Assembly: GCA_903913915.1 (NCBI GenBank)
Contig: CAIWNE010000132.1
Coordinates: forward strand, 1 to 50,226
Direction of reading: 5' to 3'
From: an uncultured Opitutia bacterium
Lineage (GTDB): Bacteria; Verrucomicrobiota; Verrucomicrobiia; Opitutales; UBA953
Length of the DNA: 50,226 nt
Made by a program: the position numbers and the translations under genes. The first letter of the stretch is position 1; every line of letters begins with the position of its first letter. The notes beneath the pieces are model-generated. The model was given only the letters and a program-made list of their open reading frames with translations. It did not search any database and had not been told where the DNA came from. Shown piece by piece: positions 1 to 9,937 of the stretch.

Positions 1-677
1 AGGAGGCCGCGCATGAGGTCGTAGGCTTCGCAGATCATCTGCATGTCGCCGTACTCGATGCCGTTGTGGACCATCTTGACGTAGTGGCCGGCGCCGTCGG
101 GGCCGATGTGGGCCACGCAGGGGACGCCGCCCTTGATGGGCTTGCCGGGCTTGGCGCCGGTGAGCTCCACGCCGGTCTCGGCGTCGACCTTCGAGGCGAC
201 GGCTTCCCAGATGGGCTTCAGTTCGGCCCAGGCGGCGGCATCGCCGCCCGGCATGAGGGACGGCCCGAAACGGGCGCCTTCTTCGCCGCCGGAGACGCCG
301 GAGCCGATGAAGCGGAGGCCCTTGGCCTTGAGGTCGCGTTCGCGACGGATGGTGTCCGTCCAGAGGGCGTTGCCGCCGTCGATGATGATGTCGCCGGGCT
401 CGAAGACCGCGGCGAGCTCGTTGATCACGGCGTCGGTGGGGGCGCCGGCCTTGACCAGGATGATGGCCTTGCGGGGCTTCTTGAGGGAGGCCGCGAAGTC
501 CTTCATGGTCGGGCAGCCGATGAGCTTGCCCGGGGTGTTCGGGTTTTCCTTCACGAACTCGTCGGTCTTGGCGGTCGTGCGGTTGTACACCGAGATCGCG
601 AAGCCGTGGTCGGCGATGTTGAGGGCGAGGTTCTGACCCATGACGGCCAGACCGATGAGACCAATGTCGGATTGCAT
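1..677 (-). CDS. gnd: 6-phosphogluconate dehydrogenase, decarboxylating (3' part outside window)
   Basis: Oxidative pentose phosphate enzyme: 6-phosphogluconate + NADP+ to ribulose 5-phosphate + CO2 + NADPH, in the cytoplasm. Read leftward from ATG at 677 it starts [20 protein letters not shown], the Rossmann dinucleotide motif, followed by NRTTAKTD (cofactor phosphate contact), [19 protein letters not shown] (substrate loop) and [16 protein letters not shown] with the catalytic Lys and His-Asn. About 225 of the usual 470-490 residues are present because the window edge cuts the gene; nothing suggests a broken gene. It is divergent from coaC across a 143-nt gap. No Shine-Dalgarno sequence precedes the ATG. 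Confidence 0.97.
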   Translation of the reverse strand, partial: MQSDIGLIGLAVMGQNLALNIADHGFAISVYNRTTAKTDEFVKENPNTPGKLIGCPTMKDFAASLKKPRKAIILVKAGAPTDAVINELAAVFEPGDIIIDGGNALWTDTIRRERDLKAKGLRFIGSGVSGGEEGARFGPSLMPGGDAAAWAELKPIWEAVASKVDAETGVELTGAKPGKPIKGGVPCVAHIGPDGAGHYVKMVHNGIEYGDMQMICEAYDLMRGL

Positions 678-820
678 AAGAGGAGCCAATGCGAACCCCC
701 GGGGGCTGGCATGGCAAACAAGAAAAGGGGCGGGTTTCGGCCGAAAGCTCCTGTTTTCGGCACGGCCGGCCGCCTTTCCCCTCGCCTCATCAGTTCGGGT
801 TGGCATCGTGGGGCGCTGTC

Positions 821-1369
821 ATGTCCCAGCTCGTCGGCAAGCGTATCACCCTCGGTATCACCGGCTCCATCGCCGCCTATAAGGCCGCGGACCTGATCTC
901 CCAGCTGGTCAAATACGGCGCCGAGGTCCAGGTGGTCATGACCAAGGGGGCCACCCAGTTCATCACCCCGACCACCCTCCAGGTGCTTTCCCGCCGCCCC
1001 GTCGCCATCGACATGTGGGAAGAGGGCAAGAATTCCCAACCCAGCCACATCGAGATCGCCGATTCTTCGGACCTCCTCCTGGTCGCCCCAATCACGGCTC
1101 ACGTGATGGCTGAGTTCGCCCACGGCCTGGCGCCTGACCTCCTGACCTGCGTCTATCTTGCCACCCGCGGCCCGGTCCTGCTTTGCCCGGCGATGAACGG
1201 CAAGATGTACGAACACGTCGCCACCCAGGCCAACCTGAAGACCCTCCGTTCCCGCGGCCATGCGATCGTCGAGCCGGCCGAAGGCATGTTGGCCTGCGGC
1301 TATGAAGGCATCGGCAAGCTGGCGCCGGTCGACGAGATCGTGAGCCGCGTGCTTTCGATCCTGGGCTGA
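821..1369 (+). CDS. coaC: Phosphopantothenoylcysteine decarboxylase (stand-alone flavoprotein)
   Basis: FMN enzyme of coenzyme A synthesis that decarboxylates 4'-phosphopantothenoylcysteine. The ATG at 821 gives 182 residues. GITGSIAAYKAADLI is the flavin-binding start, the His in QPSHIEIA fits the catalytic His, PAMNGKMYEH is the family PxMNxxM motif, and EGMLACGYEGIGKLAP is the Cys-containing substrate flap. The protein ends after this domain, so the CoaB synthetase half found in fused CoaBC/Dfp is absent and should be encoded elsewhere. Longer reading from 689 is open but has no family similarity, so the start at 821 is preferred. The stop lies 5 nt before queG. Confidence 0.93.
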   Translation: MSQLVGKRITLGITGSIAAYKAADLISQLVKYGAEVQVVMTKGATQFITPTTLQVLSRRPVAIDMWEEGKNSQPSHIEIADSSDLLLVAPITAHVMAEFAHGLAPDLLTCVYLATRGPVLLCPAMNGKMYEHVATQANLKTLRSRGHAIVEPAEGMLACGYEGIGKLAPVDEIVSRVLSILG

Positions 1370-1374
1370 GCCCG

Positions 1375-2382
1375 ATGGACCCCCGCGCCCTCCGCCAGCG
1401 GATCGAGGCTTCGGCGAAGGCGCTGGGCTTCGACGCTTTCGGGGTCGCGCCGGTCGAGGTCGACGTCCGCGCCGACTATTTTAAGAAGTGGATCGCCGAT
1501 GGGATGCACGGCGACATGGCCTGGCTCGCCCGCAATCCCGACCGCCGGACCGACGCCCGCAAGGTCCTGCCAGAAGCCCGTAGCCTGGTCGTGGTGGGGC
1601 TCAACTATTACCAGCCTCATCCGCCCGCGGGCTACCGTATCGCTAAATATGCCCTCGGCGCGGACTACCACGACGTGATCCTCGCCCGCCTGAACCAGCT
1701 TTGCGAAGCGATGCGGACGGTCGGCGGAGAACAGAAGCCGTACGTCGACACCGGTCCGGTGCTCGAGAAGCCCGTCGCCGCGGCGGCCGGCCTCGGTTGG
1801 CAGGGCAAGAGCACGATCCTCATCCATCGCGGCGCCGGGACGTGGCTGTTCCTCGGCGTCATCCTGACGACCCTCGAGCTCGAGGCCGCGACGACGAAAG
1901 AACCGGACCGCTGCGGATCCTGCACGCGTTGCATCGACGCGTGTCCGACCGCCGCGATCGTCGCCCCCTATAAGATGGATGCGCGCAAGTGCCTCGCTTA
2001 CCTGACGATCGAGCACAAGGGCGCCATCCCGGTCGAATACCGCGAAGCCCTCGGCGATCGCGTCTTCGGCTGCGACGACTGCCTCGACGTCTGTCCTTGG
2101 AACAAGTGGGCGGTCGTGACGCGCGAGGCCCATTTCGCCCCGCGGCCGCACCCGCCTTTGCGCGAGACGCTGGCCTGGACCGACGAGCAGTTCCTCGCCC
2201 ACTTCAAGGGCACGCCGGTCGAACGCCTCGGTCTCGCCCGCTGGCGCCGCAACGCGCTCACGGTGTTGGGCAACGTCGGTGAGCGAGCCGATCTCCCCGC
2301 CGCCGAGGCGCTCCTCGGGTCGGAAGATCCGATGGTCGCCGAACACGCCGCCTGGTCGGTCGCCCGCCTGCGCGCCCGGTGA
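1375..2382 (+). CDS. queG: Epoxyqueuosine reductase
   Basis: Last step of queuosine synthesis: cobalamin- and Fe-S-dependent reduction of epoxyqueuosine in tRNA to queuosine. 335 residues. The N-terminal half carries the cobalamin-binding fold (LGFDAFGVAPV, GDMAWLARNPDRRTDARKVL). Two 4Fe-4S motifs follow, CGSCTRCIDACP near residue 180 and CDDCLDVCPWNKW near residue 233. The C-terminus is HEAT-like (NVGERADLPAAEALLG). Starts 5 nt after coaC; its stop overlaps the GTG of the next gene. No ribosome binding site is visible. Confidence 0.96.
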   Translation: MDPRALRQRIEASAKALGFDAFGVAPVEVDVRADYFKKWIADGMHGDMAWLARNPDRRTDARKVLPEARSLVVVGLNYYQPHPPAGYRIAKYALGADYHDVILARLNQLCEAMRTVGGEQKPYVDTGPVLEKPVAAAAGLGWQGKSTILIHRGAGTWLFLGVILTTLELEAATTKEPDRCGSCTRCIDACPTAAIVAPYKMDARKCLAYLTIEHKGAIPVEYREALGDRVFGCDDCLDVCPWNKWAVVTREAHFAPRPHPPLRETLAWTDEQFLAHFKGTPVERLGLARWRRNALTVLGNVGERADLPAAEALLGSEDPMVAEHAAWSVARLRAR

Positions 2383-2957
2383 ACCTACGGGTTGCCTCGG
2401 GCCTCGGGCTCGTCCTAATGAAGGCCGTGACCCTCGCCCAAGCCTACTACGCGCTCGCCGCCTTCCTGCTCCTCGCCGGCTGGCTGGTCGTCACCGACGC
2501 ACCGGTGCTGCGTTCCTTCCGCCGATCGAAGACCGCGACCGCCGTGCTCGGCCTCGTCGCCATCGCCTGGTTCGCCTGGTGGCTGCTGAACATCCCCGAA
2601 GCCGACCTGGCCGGCCTGCCGCGCATTCCCGTCGTCGTCGGTTTCATCGCCGCCAGCCTCGCGGCCTTCGTGTACATGCCCGACTTCCTGTCGGTCCGCG
2701 CCCTCGCGGTGATCATGCTTTTCCTGGCCCGTCATGCGCTCGATGCCGGATATCGCCAGCTGCCGCACAGCCTGCTCGCCGCTTCCGTCAGCTACGGCTT
2801 CCTGATCCTCTTCGGCTTCTGGTGGGCCTGTTCGCCGCCGGTCTTCTGCCGCCAGTGCGACTGGGTGCTCGCCACGGACACGCGCCGCAAGCTCGTCGCC
2901 GGCCTCTGCTTCCTGTTCGCCGCCGCCTGCGTCGCCCAGTCCTTCCGCCTGCCGTGA
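2379..2957 (+). CDS. Multipass membrane protein of unknown function
   Basis: 192 residues, hydrophobic almost throughout, with about five or six predicted membrane segments (for example AYYALAAFLLLAGWLVV, TAVLGLVAIAWFAWWLL, VVVGFIAASLAAFVYM, LIAL-type helices near the end). Two Cys (CSPPVFCRQC) lie in a loop. I do not recognise the family. The GTG start at 2379 overlaps the queG stop by 4 nt, an arrangement used repeatedly in this window; an ATG at 2418 is the alternative and would remove 13 residues. Its own stop overlaps the gmk GTG, so it is probably cotranscribed with queG and gmk. Confidence 0.75.
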   Translation: MNLRVASGLGLVLMKAVTLAQAYYALAAFLLLAGWLVVTDAPVLRSFRRSKTATAVLGLVAIAWFAWWLLNIPEADLAGLPRIPVVVGFIAASLAAFVYMPDFLSVRALAVIMLFLARHALDAGYRQLPHSLLAASVSYGFLILFGFWWACSPPVFCRQCDWVLATDTRRKLVAGLCFLFAAACVAQSFRLP

Positions 2958-3547
2958 GCCGCGCGCTCCTCATCGTCGTCTCGGGCCCGGCGGGCAGCGG
3001 CAAGACCACGCTCTGTTCGCGCCTGACCGAAGCCTATCCGCAGGCGATCCGCCGCGTGATCACCTGCACGACCCGCGCTCCGCGCGGCGGCGAGGCCGAC
3101 GGCGTCGACTACCATTTCCTTTCCCGCGTCAGCTTCGAGCAGCAGGTCGCGCAAGGCGTCTTCCTCGAGCACGCCACCGTGCACGGCAATCTTTACGGCC
3201 CTCGCGCGGCCGACGTCGCCGCGCACCTCGGCGCCGGTTTCGACGCGCTCCTGAACGTCGACGTCCAGGGCGCCGCCACGATCCGCGCCAAGGGCGCCGC
3301 CGACCCTCGCCTCGCCGCCGCGCTGGTGACGGTCTTCATCCGCGTGAGCGACCACGTCGAGCTCCGTCGCCGGCTCACCGGTCGCGGTACCGATCCGGCC
3401 GACGAGATCGACCGCCGCGTCGCGGCCGCCGAAGAGGAGATCCGCCACGCGGGTTCCTACCAGCACGTGATCGAAAGCGGCAGCCGCGAGGCCGACTTCG
3501 CCGCGCTCCGATCCATCTATCTTTCCGAGAAGGCCCGCCGTCCATGA
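2954..3547 (+). CDS. gmk: Guanylate kinase
   Basis: ATP-dependent phosphorylation of GMP to GDP. 197 residues from GTG at 2954, which overlaps the upstream stop. The P-loop VSGPAGSGKTTL is at residues 7-18, followed by the GMP-binding elements TCTTRAPRGGEADGVDYHF (residues 37-55) and the YGP segment, then NVDVQGA. Reading further upstream in this frame is possible but passes through queG and lacks homology. Followed by polX with a 4-nt overlap (3544-3547). Partner of guaB, encoded 5 kb away, in guanine nucleotide supply. Confidence 0.95.
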   Translation: MSRALLIVVSGPAGSGKTTLCSRLTEAYPQAIRRVITCTTRAPRGGEADGVDYHFLSRVSFEQQVAQGVFLEHATVHGNLYGPRAADVAAHLGAGFDALLNVDVQGAATIRAKGAADPRLAAALVTVFIRVSDHVELRRRLTGRGTDPADEIDRRVAAAEEEIRHAGSYQHVIESGSREADFAALRSIYLSEKARRP

Positions 3548-5268
3548 TGGAGAAGAACGACATCGCGGCCGTCCTCGACGAGATCGCCACGTTCATGGAG
3601 CTGACCGGGGAGAATCCGTTCAAGATCCGCGCCTACTCGGCCGGCGCCCGCATCCTCGAGAACATGACCGAGGACCTCGGCGCGCTCATCGACGGCGGCA
3701 AGCTCGCCGACATCCCGGGCCTCGGCGAGGCGCTCGTCGACAAGATCACGACGCTGCGCCGTGACGGCGTCCTGCCTTTCCACCAGAAGCTCAAGGCCTC
3801 GATCCCCGCCGGCCTCCTGGAGGTCATGCAGATCCCCGGCCTGGGCCCCAAGAAGGTCCGCGCCCTCTGGACGCAGCTCGCCGTAGAGGACCTCGCGAAG
3901 CTGAAAGAAGTCTGCGAATCCGGCGCGGTTGCCGAACTAAAGGGCTTCGGCGAGAAGACGCAGGAGAAGATCCTCGAAGGCATCAAGAACCGCATCGCCT
4001 ACGGCAAGCGTCACCGTTGGTACGAGGCCGCGGCGATCGCCGAGCCGATCCTCGCCGGCCTGCGCGCGTTGCCCCAGGTCTCGCTCGCCGAATCCGCCGG
4101 TTCGCTCCGCCGTTCCCGCGAGACGGTCGGCGACCTCGACTTCCTCGTGGCTTCATCCGAACCGAAGCCGATCATGGATTGGTTCGTCGCCTATCCGGGC
4201 GTGAAGGAGGTCACCGCCCACGGCGAGACGAAGTCCAGCGTGCGCTTCGAGAACGGCCTGCAGGCCGACCTTCGCGTCGTGCCTGCCGAGCAGTTCTATT
4301 TCGCGCTGCATCACTTCACCGGCTCGAAGGAGCATAACGTCGCCATGCGCCACCGCGCGCTCGGCCGCGGGCTCAGCATGAGCGAGTGGGGGTTCAAGTC
4401 GGTCGACGAGAAGACCGTCGCGCCAGGCGCGACGAGCGAGGAAGAGGTCTTCCGCGCGCTCGGCCTGCCGTGGATCCCTCCCGAACTCCGCGAAGGCAAC
4501 GGCGAGATCGACGCCGCCGAAGCCGGCAAGCTGCCGAAGCTCGTGCAGTTCTCCGACCTGCGCGGCGTCTTCCATAACCACACCACGGAATCCGACGGCG
4601 ACCACACGCTCGACCAGATGGCGGCCGCCGCCGAAGCCCACGGCTGGGAATACCTCGGCATCTCCGACCATTCGAAGTCGAGCTTCCAGGCCGGCGGCCT
4701 CGACGAGGCCCGCCTCGCGAAGCAGCTCGAGGACATCGCGAAGCTCAACGCCTCGAAGAAGTATCGCGTGCGCGTGCTCTCCGGCAGCGAGGTCGACATC
4801 CTCAAGGACGGCACGCTCGACTTCGCGGACGACGTCCTTGCCCGCCTGGACTTCGTCGTGGCGTCGGTGCACAACCTCTTCACCTTGGATCGCGAGGCTC
4901 AGACGGCGCGCATCATCAAGGCGATCGAGAACGAGCACGTCGACATGGTCGGCCATCTGACCGGCCGCCTTCTCAACAAGCGCGAACCTTACGACGTCGA
5001 CATCGCCAAGGTCATCGACGCCGCCGCGGCCAACGACACGATCATCGAGCTCAACGCCAATCCGTGGCGGCTCGACCTCGACTGGCGCTGGTGGCGCCGG
5101 GCCGCCGAGAAGGGCGTGCTCTGCTCGATCAATCCCGACGCCCATGACGTCGACCAGCTGGCCTTCGCCGCCCACGGCGTGCGCATCGCCCGCAAGGGCT
5201 GGCTGACGCCGGAGCAGGTGCTCAACACGCGTCCGCTGCCCGAGGTCCTGCGCTGGCTGGGCCGCTGA
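3544..5268 (+). CDS. polX: Family X DNA polymerase with C-terminal PHP domain
   Basis: Gap-filling repair polymerase with a PHP metal-dependent 3'-5' exonuclease/phosphatase domain. 574 residues, typical for bacterial PolX. N-terminal 8-kDa-like and helix-hairpin-helix region ([25 protein letters not shown]), palm motif [10 protein letters not shown] near residue 195 with the catalytic Asp pair, third Asp in [11 protein letters not shown] domain from about residue 340: [51 protein letters not shown] and INPDAHD, i.e. the expected His/Asp/Glu metal ligands. Both domains look active. Confidence 0.96.
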   Translation: MMEKNDIAAVLDEIATFMELTGENPFKIRAYSAGARILENMTEDLGALIDGGKLADIPGLGEALVDKITTLRRDGVLPFHQKLKASIPAGLLEVMQIPGLGPKKVRALWTQLAVEDLAKLKEVCESGAVAELKGFGEKTQEKILEGIKNRIAYGKRHRWYEAAAIAEPILAGLRALPQVSLAESAGSLRRSRETVGDLDFLVASSEPKPIMDWFVAYPGVKEVTAHGETKSSVRFENGLQADLRVVPAEQFYFALHHFTGSKEHNVAMRHRALGRGLSMSEWGFKSVDEKTVAPGATSEEEVFRALGLPWIPPELREGNGEIDAAEAGKLPKLVQFSDLRGVFHNHTTESDGDHTLDQMAAAAEAHGWEYLGISDHSKSSFQAGGLDEARLAKQLEDIAKLNASKKYRVRVLSGSEVDILKDGTLDFADDVLARLDFVVASVHNLFTLDREAQTARIIKAIENEHVDMVGHLTGRLLNKREPYDVDIAKVIDAAAANDTIIELNANPWRLDLDWRWWRRAAEKGVLCSINPDAHDVDQLAFAAHGVRIARKGWLTPEQVLNTRPLPEVLRWLGR

Positions 5269-5317
5269 GCGCTCCTTACGGCTCGCCCTGCGCCGTCGGC
5301 CCGTCCTATCCTGCGGC

Positions 5318-6112
5318 ATGCTGCACGATAAGCGCCGTCTGCTCCTCATCGCCGGACCTTGCTCCCTCGAATCGGAGTCCAATTGCCGGACCGTCGCCAC
5401 GGAGCTCAAGGCCCTGGCCGCCCGCCATCCGGAGCTGAACATCATCTTCAAGGGTTCCTACGATAAGGCCAACCGAACCTCGCTCGGCGGCGACCGCGGC
5501 CCCGGCATGAAGGCCGGCCTCGACCTGCTCGCGATGGTGAAGAAGGACTTCGGCTTCAACGTGCTCACGGACATCCACGGCCCGGAGCAGTGCGAAGCCG
5601 TCGGCAAGGTCGTCGATGTCCTCCAGATTCCCGCCTTCATGTGCCGCCAGACGGACCTGCTCGTCGCGGCCGCCAAGACCGGCAAGGTCGTCAACGTGAA
5701 GAAGGGCCAGTTCCTCTCTCCGTTCGAGATGCGCTTCGTGGTCGATAAGCTCGAAGGCGCCAAGGCCGCCGAGATCTGGCAGACGGACCGCGGTACGACC
5801 TTCGGCTACCAGAACCTCGTCGTCGACATGCGTTCGTTCCCGATCATGGCCGGCTTCGGCCATCCGACGATCATGGACGCGACGCACGCGGTGCAGCTCC
5901 CCGGCGCGGCCGGCGGTTCCTCCGGCGGTCAGCGCGAATACGTCCCGGTCCTCGCCAAGGCGGCCCTCGCCGCCGGCGCCGACGGCCTGTTCATGGAGAC
6001 GCATCCCGATCCGAAGAAGGCCATCTCGGACGGTCCTTCCCAGGTGCCCCTCGCGGAGTTCCCGGCGCTCGTCGAATCCTGCCTGCGCGTCTGGAAAGCC
6101 GTCCGCGCCTAA
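5318..6112 (+). CDS. kdsA: 3-deoxy-8-phosphooctulonate synthase (metal-dependent type)
   Basis: Condenses arabinose 5-phosphate with phosphoenolpyruvate to Kdo 8-phosphate for lipopolysaccharide, so the host has a Gram-negative outer membrane. 264 residues. [44 protein letters not shown] and [20 protein letters not shown] are family signatures. The N-terminal AGPCSLES has Cys where the E. coli enzyme has Asn; in this family that Cys is a metal ligand, so the enzyme should be the metal-dependent class. The stop TAA shares the tetranucleotide CTAA with the menE stop on the other strand. Confidence 0.97.
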   Translation: MLHDKRRLLLIAGPCSLESESNCRTVATELKALAARHPELNIIFKGSYDKANRTSLGGDRGPGMKAGLDLLAMVKKDFGFNVLTDIHGPEQCEAVGKVVDVLQIPAFMCRQTDLLVAAAKTGKVVNVKKGQFLSPFEMRFVVDKLEGAKAAEIWQTDRGTTFGYQNLVVDMRSFPIMAGFGHPTIMDATHAVQLPGAAGGSSGGQREYVPVLAKAALAAGADGLFMETHPDPKKAISDGPSQVPLAEFPALVESCLRVWKAVRA

Positions 6113-7314
6113 GCGGTCATCCTCGAAATCGCCTCGCGGTCGGTCTTGCCGCTGGCGTTCGTCGGCATTCGGTCGACGAACACATAGCGACGAGGACGCG
6201 CGGCAGGTTCAAGCGCCTCGCAGGCCTGACGCAGCGCAGGCTCCGTCGTCTGGCGTCCGACCACGCAGGCCGTCACGACCTCCCCCCAGGTGGCGTCGAC
6301 CATGCCCAGCACGGCGACGTCTTCGATCAGGCCGGTCGCCAGCAGCGTCCGTTCGACGCGAGCCGGATCGACTTTCTCGCCGCCGGTGACGATGACGCGG
6401 TCGGCCCGACCGGCGATTTTCACGGTACCGTCTCCGGCCACGTCGCCGCGATCGCCGCTCGCCCAAGGGCTGACGATCGGCGTGTCGGGCCAGACGCCGA
6501 TGCCAAGAGAAGGCGACGCGATGCGGATGACGCCTTCGTGATTCGTCCGGAAGCTTACGCCTGGCAGCGGCGCCCCGCGGGTCGCTTCGCCCGCCCAGAT
6601 TTTCTCCGGAGGACAGAGCGCGCACGCGGCGGCGGTCTCGGTGGAGCCGTAGGTCAGGAAGACAGGCAGGAGGCGGGTGCTGATCTCGGTCACGATCGCC
6701 GCCGGAACGGACGAGCCGCCGAGGAGGATGACGTCGAACGCGCGCAGCCAGCTTTCTCCGTCGGCAAGCGCGAGAAGCCGCGCCAGCTGCGCCGGCACGA
6801 GCGAGATCACCTTGGTGCCGTCGGCTGGCAGCGCGACGGAGGGCAGGGCGGTTCCTTCGACGAAGCGTCCGTCGGTCACGACGTGCTGTCCGCCGGTGGC
6901 GCGCGCGCGGATGGCCGGCATGAGTCCGCTGACATGCCAAGGCGGCGTGCAGGTCACGCCGTGCAGGATCGGCGAGAGGCCTCGGGCGACGAGCGCGTCA
7001 CGCAGCCCCAGCGCGGCCGCCTTCAGGGTGTCGGCGGAATGGATGACGAACTTCACCTTTCCGCCCGTGCCGCCGGTCGGGATCATCACGCGGCCTCGCC
7101 AGTTCTCCGGCCAATCGCACGTGCCGAGACCGCGGGGTTCGGGAGCGACGCCTTTGACGATCGTGCCGCGCGGGATCTGGCGGGCGGCTTCGGCCATCTC
7201 CGCTTCGGCCCATTTCGGATTACCGAGGAAGACCGGCAGCCCCGCGTCATGGGCCTGCAGCGCTTCGCGCAGGTGCTCGGCGTGATCCGCGTGGAAGACC
7301 GCGATGGCGCTCAT
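6109..7314 (-). CDS. menE: O-succinylbenzoate--CoA ligase (short form)
   Basis: AMP-forming ligase of menaquinone synthesis, activating o-succinylbenzoate. 401 residues, shorter than the usual 450-490; the N-terminal lobe is reduced. Visible adenylation motifs: phosphate loop [13 protein letters not shown] near residue 77, [37 protein letters not shown] and the C-terminal catalytic Lys in NASGKTDRE. Overlaps the menC stop by 4 nt (7311-7314), so the two are translationally coupled. The assignment to MenE rather than another acyl-CoA ligase rests largely on the menC neighbour. Confidence 0.88.
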   Translation of the reverse strand: MSAIAVFHADHAEHLREALQAHDAGLPVFLGNPKWAEAEMAEAARQIPRGTIVKGVAPEPRGLGTCDWPENWRGRVMIPTGGTGGKVKFVIHSADTLKAAALGLRDALVARGLSPILHGVTCTPPWHVSGLMPAIRARATGGQHVVTDGRFVEGTALPSVALPADGTKVISLVPAQLARLLALADGESWLRAFDVILLGGSSVPAAIVTEISTRLLPVFLTYGSTETAAACALCPPEKIWAGEATRGAPLPGVSFRTNHEGVIRIASPSLGIGVWPDTPIVSPWASGDRGDVAGDGTVKIAGRADRVIVTGGEKVDPARVERTLLATGLIEDVAVLGMVDATWGEVVTACVVGRQTTEPALRQACEALEPAARPRRYVFVDRMPTNASGKTDREAISRMTA

Positions 7315-8279
7315 GTCATTTCCTTCCAGAGCTCATCCCAGACGATGTCGAGGCGGCCGCGGGCCAGCGGTCCGGCCTCGTGCCGGTCGCGTCCGTCCAT
7401 CTCGAAGCGGCCTAAGGTGTCGAAGCCCACCGTGCCGGCGTCGGGATCTTGCGCCGCGAGCCATAGCACGGCCTGTCGGCCGAACGCCGTCTCGAAGCAC
7501 GAAGAATACACGACCGGGCCATTCCGTTCGCGCCGCCAGCGCTGGAGCGCCTCCCAGTCGCCGGCGAGCGCGGGTTTCACGACGACGGGTCCGGCCCACT
7601 CGAGGCTGCCCGGCGCGAGGAACGATTCGTCGAGCGCGACCTTCTCATGGCCGAGCGAAGCGTAGCCGGGATGGCCGACGGGCAACGGCTGCTCCAGGAA
7701 TTCGACGGCCGGCAGGGCGCGGGCGAGTTCCGTCCAGGCGCGCGCCTGCTCGAGCGAGAGGCCGCCGTTGGCATCGAGCCGGAAGGAAGTGCCGACGGGT
7801 GCGGCTTCGATGAGGGCGCGGGTCGCCGGGAGATCGCTGCTTCCGGCGATCTTGAGCTTCAGCGTCCGGTAGCCCGAGCGGAGTTTCTCGGCGATGCCTT
7901 CCGCGGAGGGGTTGGTCAGCAACCCGGCGCAGGGGAGGGCGCCGGCGAAGGCTTCGATTTCGCCCCAATGGGCGCACGAGGAAAGGGCGGCCCCCAGGCA
8001 TGGCAGGGCTCCGCCCGAGGCTTCGACGCTGCCGCGAAGGCGGGAGAGGCTGCCGCGCGCTGAACGTAGGACCTCGGCGATGGTGTCGCAGTCCTCGGTC
8101 GGGAAGCCCGGCCATGGCGCAGCTTCGCCGAAACCGAGGCCGCCTTCGTCTTCGGTGCGGAGCAGGATGCGGTCGACCGCTTCCACGGTGCCATGGCCCG
8201 TGGTGATCGGCATCCGGAAGCGTCGGCGTACCCGAAGAAAGTCGAATTTTCCGCCGTTCATCCTGCCGATGGTCGGCAA
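7311..8279 (-). CDS. menC: o-Succinylbenzoate synthase
   Basis: Enolase-superfamily dehydratase making o-succinylbenzoate for menaquinone. 322 residues. Catalytic elements in order: [10 protein letters not shown] (Lys-x-Lys), FRLDANGG (metal Asp), EFLEQPLP (metal Glu), VALDESF (metal Asp), VVVKPALAG (second catalytic Lys), then SSCFETAFG. The ATG at 8279 is used; another ATG at 8261 is possible and would move the promoter-proximal boundary. Divergent from guaB over about 75 nt and first gene of the menC-menE pair. Confidence 0.93.
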   Translation of the reverse strand: MPTIGRMNGGKFDFLRVRRRFRMPITTGHGTVEAVDRILLRTEDEGGLGFGEAAPWPGFPTEDCDTIAEVLRSARGSLSRLRGSVEASGGALPCLGAALSSCAHWGEIEAFAGALPCAGLLTNPSAEGIAEKLRSGYRTLKLKIAGSSDLPATRALIEAAPVGTSFRLDANGGLSLEQARAWTELARALPAVEFLEQPLPVGHPGYASLGHEKVALDESFLAPGSLEWAGPVVVKPALAGDWEALQRWRRERNGPVVYSSCFETAFGRQAVLWLAAQDPDAGTVGFDTLGRFEMDGRDRHEAGPLARGRLDIVWDELWKEMT

Positions 8280-8283
8280 TTAA

Positions 8284-8340
8284 CCCAAAGTCGCAAAATC
8301 AATTTGCCACCCCTACGGGGGGTGCCTAACACCCTTTGGG
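8284..8340 (+). promoter_or_regulatory. Candidate structured leader of guaB (three-way junction)
   Basis: Three complementary helices fit together here. P1 is CCCAAAG (8284-8290) with CTTTGGG (8334-8340), 7 perfect pairs. P2 is GCAAA (8293-8297) with TTTGC (8303-8307). P3 is CACCCC (8308-8313) with GGGGTG (8319-8324), loop TACGG, which can also close as a UACG tetraloop. P2 and P3 abut without a linker; the P3-P1 joint is CCTAACACC. P1 ends 14 nt before the guaB ATG. It matches no riboswitch class I can recall. GCAAA-N5-TTTGC alone could instead be a protein operator. No covariation evidence is available. Confidence 0.4.
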
Positions 8341-8354
8341 GAAACCGACCACTC

Positions 8355-9929
8355 ATGGCCTCCTCGAAATCCAAGGGCCGCGTTTCCCTCGACGAACGCT
8401 TCTACCTGTCCGCGGACGACTTCTTCCCCGCCAACGCCGGGCTCGGCCTGACGTATGACGACGTCTCCCTGGCCACCCGCTACTCCGAGGTCCTCCCCCG
8501 GATGACCCGCCTCGACTCCTCCTTGTCCGACGCGCTGTCCCTGTCCCTTCCGATCGTCTCGTCCGACATGGACACGGTCACCGAGCACCGCATGGCCATC
8601 GCGATGGCGCTCAACGGCGGACTGGGCCTCCTACACTACAACATGCCCGAAGCGGACCAGGTCGCCGAAGTCCGCCGCGTGAAGAACCATATCCACGGCA
8701 TGATCGGCGACCCTGCCGTCGTGTCGGCCGACGACACCATCGCCCAGGTCCTCGCGCGCATCGAGCACGACGGCCTCGCCTTCAGCACCTTCCCGGTCAC
8801 CTCCTCCGACGGCACGCTGCTCGGCCTCCTCCCCGGCAGCACGGTCAAGGAGCGCCACGGCCAACGCAAGGTCGCCGCGGTCATGACGCCTCGCGACAAG
8901 GTCTTCACCGTCGCGGAGAAGGATCTCGGCAAGGACCCTATCGCCACCGCCGACCGCAAGTTCTCCGACCACGTGGGCCAGAACAAGCTCCTCGTCGTCG
9001 ACGCGAAGAACAAGCTCCGCGGCCTCTTCACCCTCAGCGACATCGAGCGCATCTCCGAGGAGTCCCGCGCCCACGTGCGTCCGACCCGTGACGCCGATTT
9101 CCGTCTCCGCGTCGGCGTCGCCATCTCCGTGCCGCGCACCGCCGACGGCGAGATCGACCGCGCCCGTCTGCTCGCCCACGTCGGCGCGCTCGTCGACGAA
9201 GGCGCGGACGCCCTCGCGATCTCGACCGCCCACGGCCACACCAAGGGCGTCGGCGACGCGCTCCGCATTCTCCGCAAGGCCCATAAGGACATCACCCTCA
9301 TCGCCGGCAACGTCACCAGCGGCGAAGGCGTCGAATTCCTCGCCGCGGCCGGCGCCGATACGGTCAAGATCGGCCAGGGCCCAGGCTCGATCTGCACGAC
9401 GCGCATCGTCGCCGGCGTCGGCATCCCGCAGCTCACCGCGCTTTACGTCGCTTCGCGCGCCGCCGCCAAGAAGGGCGTGCGCATCCTCGCCGACGGCGGC
9501 ATCACGAAGAGCGGCGATATCGTCAAGGCGCTCACGCTCGCCGACGCGGTCATCCTCGGCGGCCTGCTCGCGGGCAGCCGCGAAGCCCCCGGCAAACTGA
9601 TGGAGATCAACGGCACGACTTATAAGGAATACCGAGGCATGGGTTCGCACGAAGCCATGCGCAAGGGTTCGGCCGCCCGTTACGGCCACTCCGCCAGCGG
9701 CAAGTTCAGCAAGGTCGCCGCCGAAGGCATCGAAGCCCTCAAGGAAGTTTCCGGCACGGTCGACCAGGTGCTCGGCACCCTCGCCGGCGGCGTCCAGAGC
9801 GGCCTCGGCTACCTTGGCGCGGCCAATCTCGCCGAACACCGCAAGCGCGCCCGCTACATCCGCGTCACGCCCGCCGGCCAGCGCGAAGCCGCCCCGCACG
9901 ACGTCATCGAAATCAAGGCCGGCTCCTGA
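8355..9929 (+). CDS. guaB: Inosine-5'-monophosphate dehydrogenase
   Basis: NAD+-dependent oxidation of IMP to XMP, the committed step to guanine nucleotides. 524 residues from ATG at 8355. Barrel start [37 protein letters not shown], then a CBS-like insert (about residues 115-245), then [12 protein letters not shown], the catalytic Cys loop [17 protein letters not shown] (Cys near residue 346), [17 protein letters not shown] and the mobile flap [10 protein letters not shown]. The frame is open further upstream into menC, but that stretch is antisense to menC and not homologous. Preceded by the possible structured leader at 8284-8340. Confidence 0.96.
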   Translation: MASSKSKGRVSLDERFYLSADDFFPANAGLGLTYDDVSLATRYSEVLPRMTRLDSSLSDALSLSLPIVSSDMDTVTEHRMAIAMALNGGLGLLHYNMPEADQVAEVRRVKNHIHGMIGDPAVVSADDTIAQVLARIEHDGLAFSTFPVTSSDGTLLGLLPGSTVKERHGQRKVAAVMTPRDKVFTVAEKDLGKDPIATADRKFSDHVGQNKLLVVDAKNKLRGLFTLSDIERISEESRAHVRPTRDADFRLRVGVAISVPRTADGEIDRARLLAHVGALVDEGADALAISTAHGHTKGVGDALRILRKAHKDITLIAGNVTSGEGVEFLAAAGADTVKIGQGPGSICTTRIVAGVGIPQLTALYVASRAAAKKGVRILADGGITKSGDIVKALTLADAVILGGLLAGSREAPGKLMEINGTTYKEYRGMGSHEAMRKGSAARYGHSASGKFSKVAAEGIEALKEVSGTVDQVLGTLAGGVQSGLGYLGAANLAEHRKRARYIRVTPAGQREAAPHDVIEIKAGS

Positions 9930-9937
9930 ACCCATCC

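Noticed and set aside
8284..8340. Purine, preQ1, SAM, ZTP or fluoride riboswitch before guaB
   Set aside because: None of the conserved core sequences of these classes is present; retained only as an unnamed structured-leader candidate.
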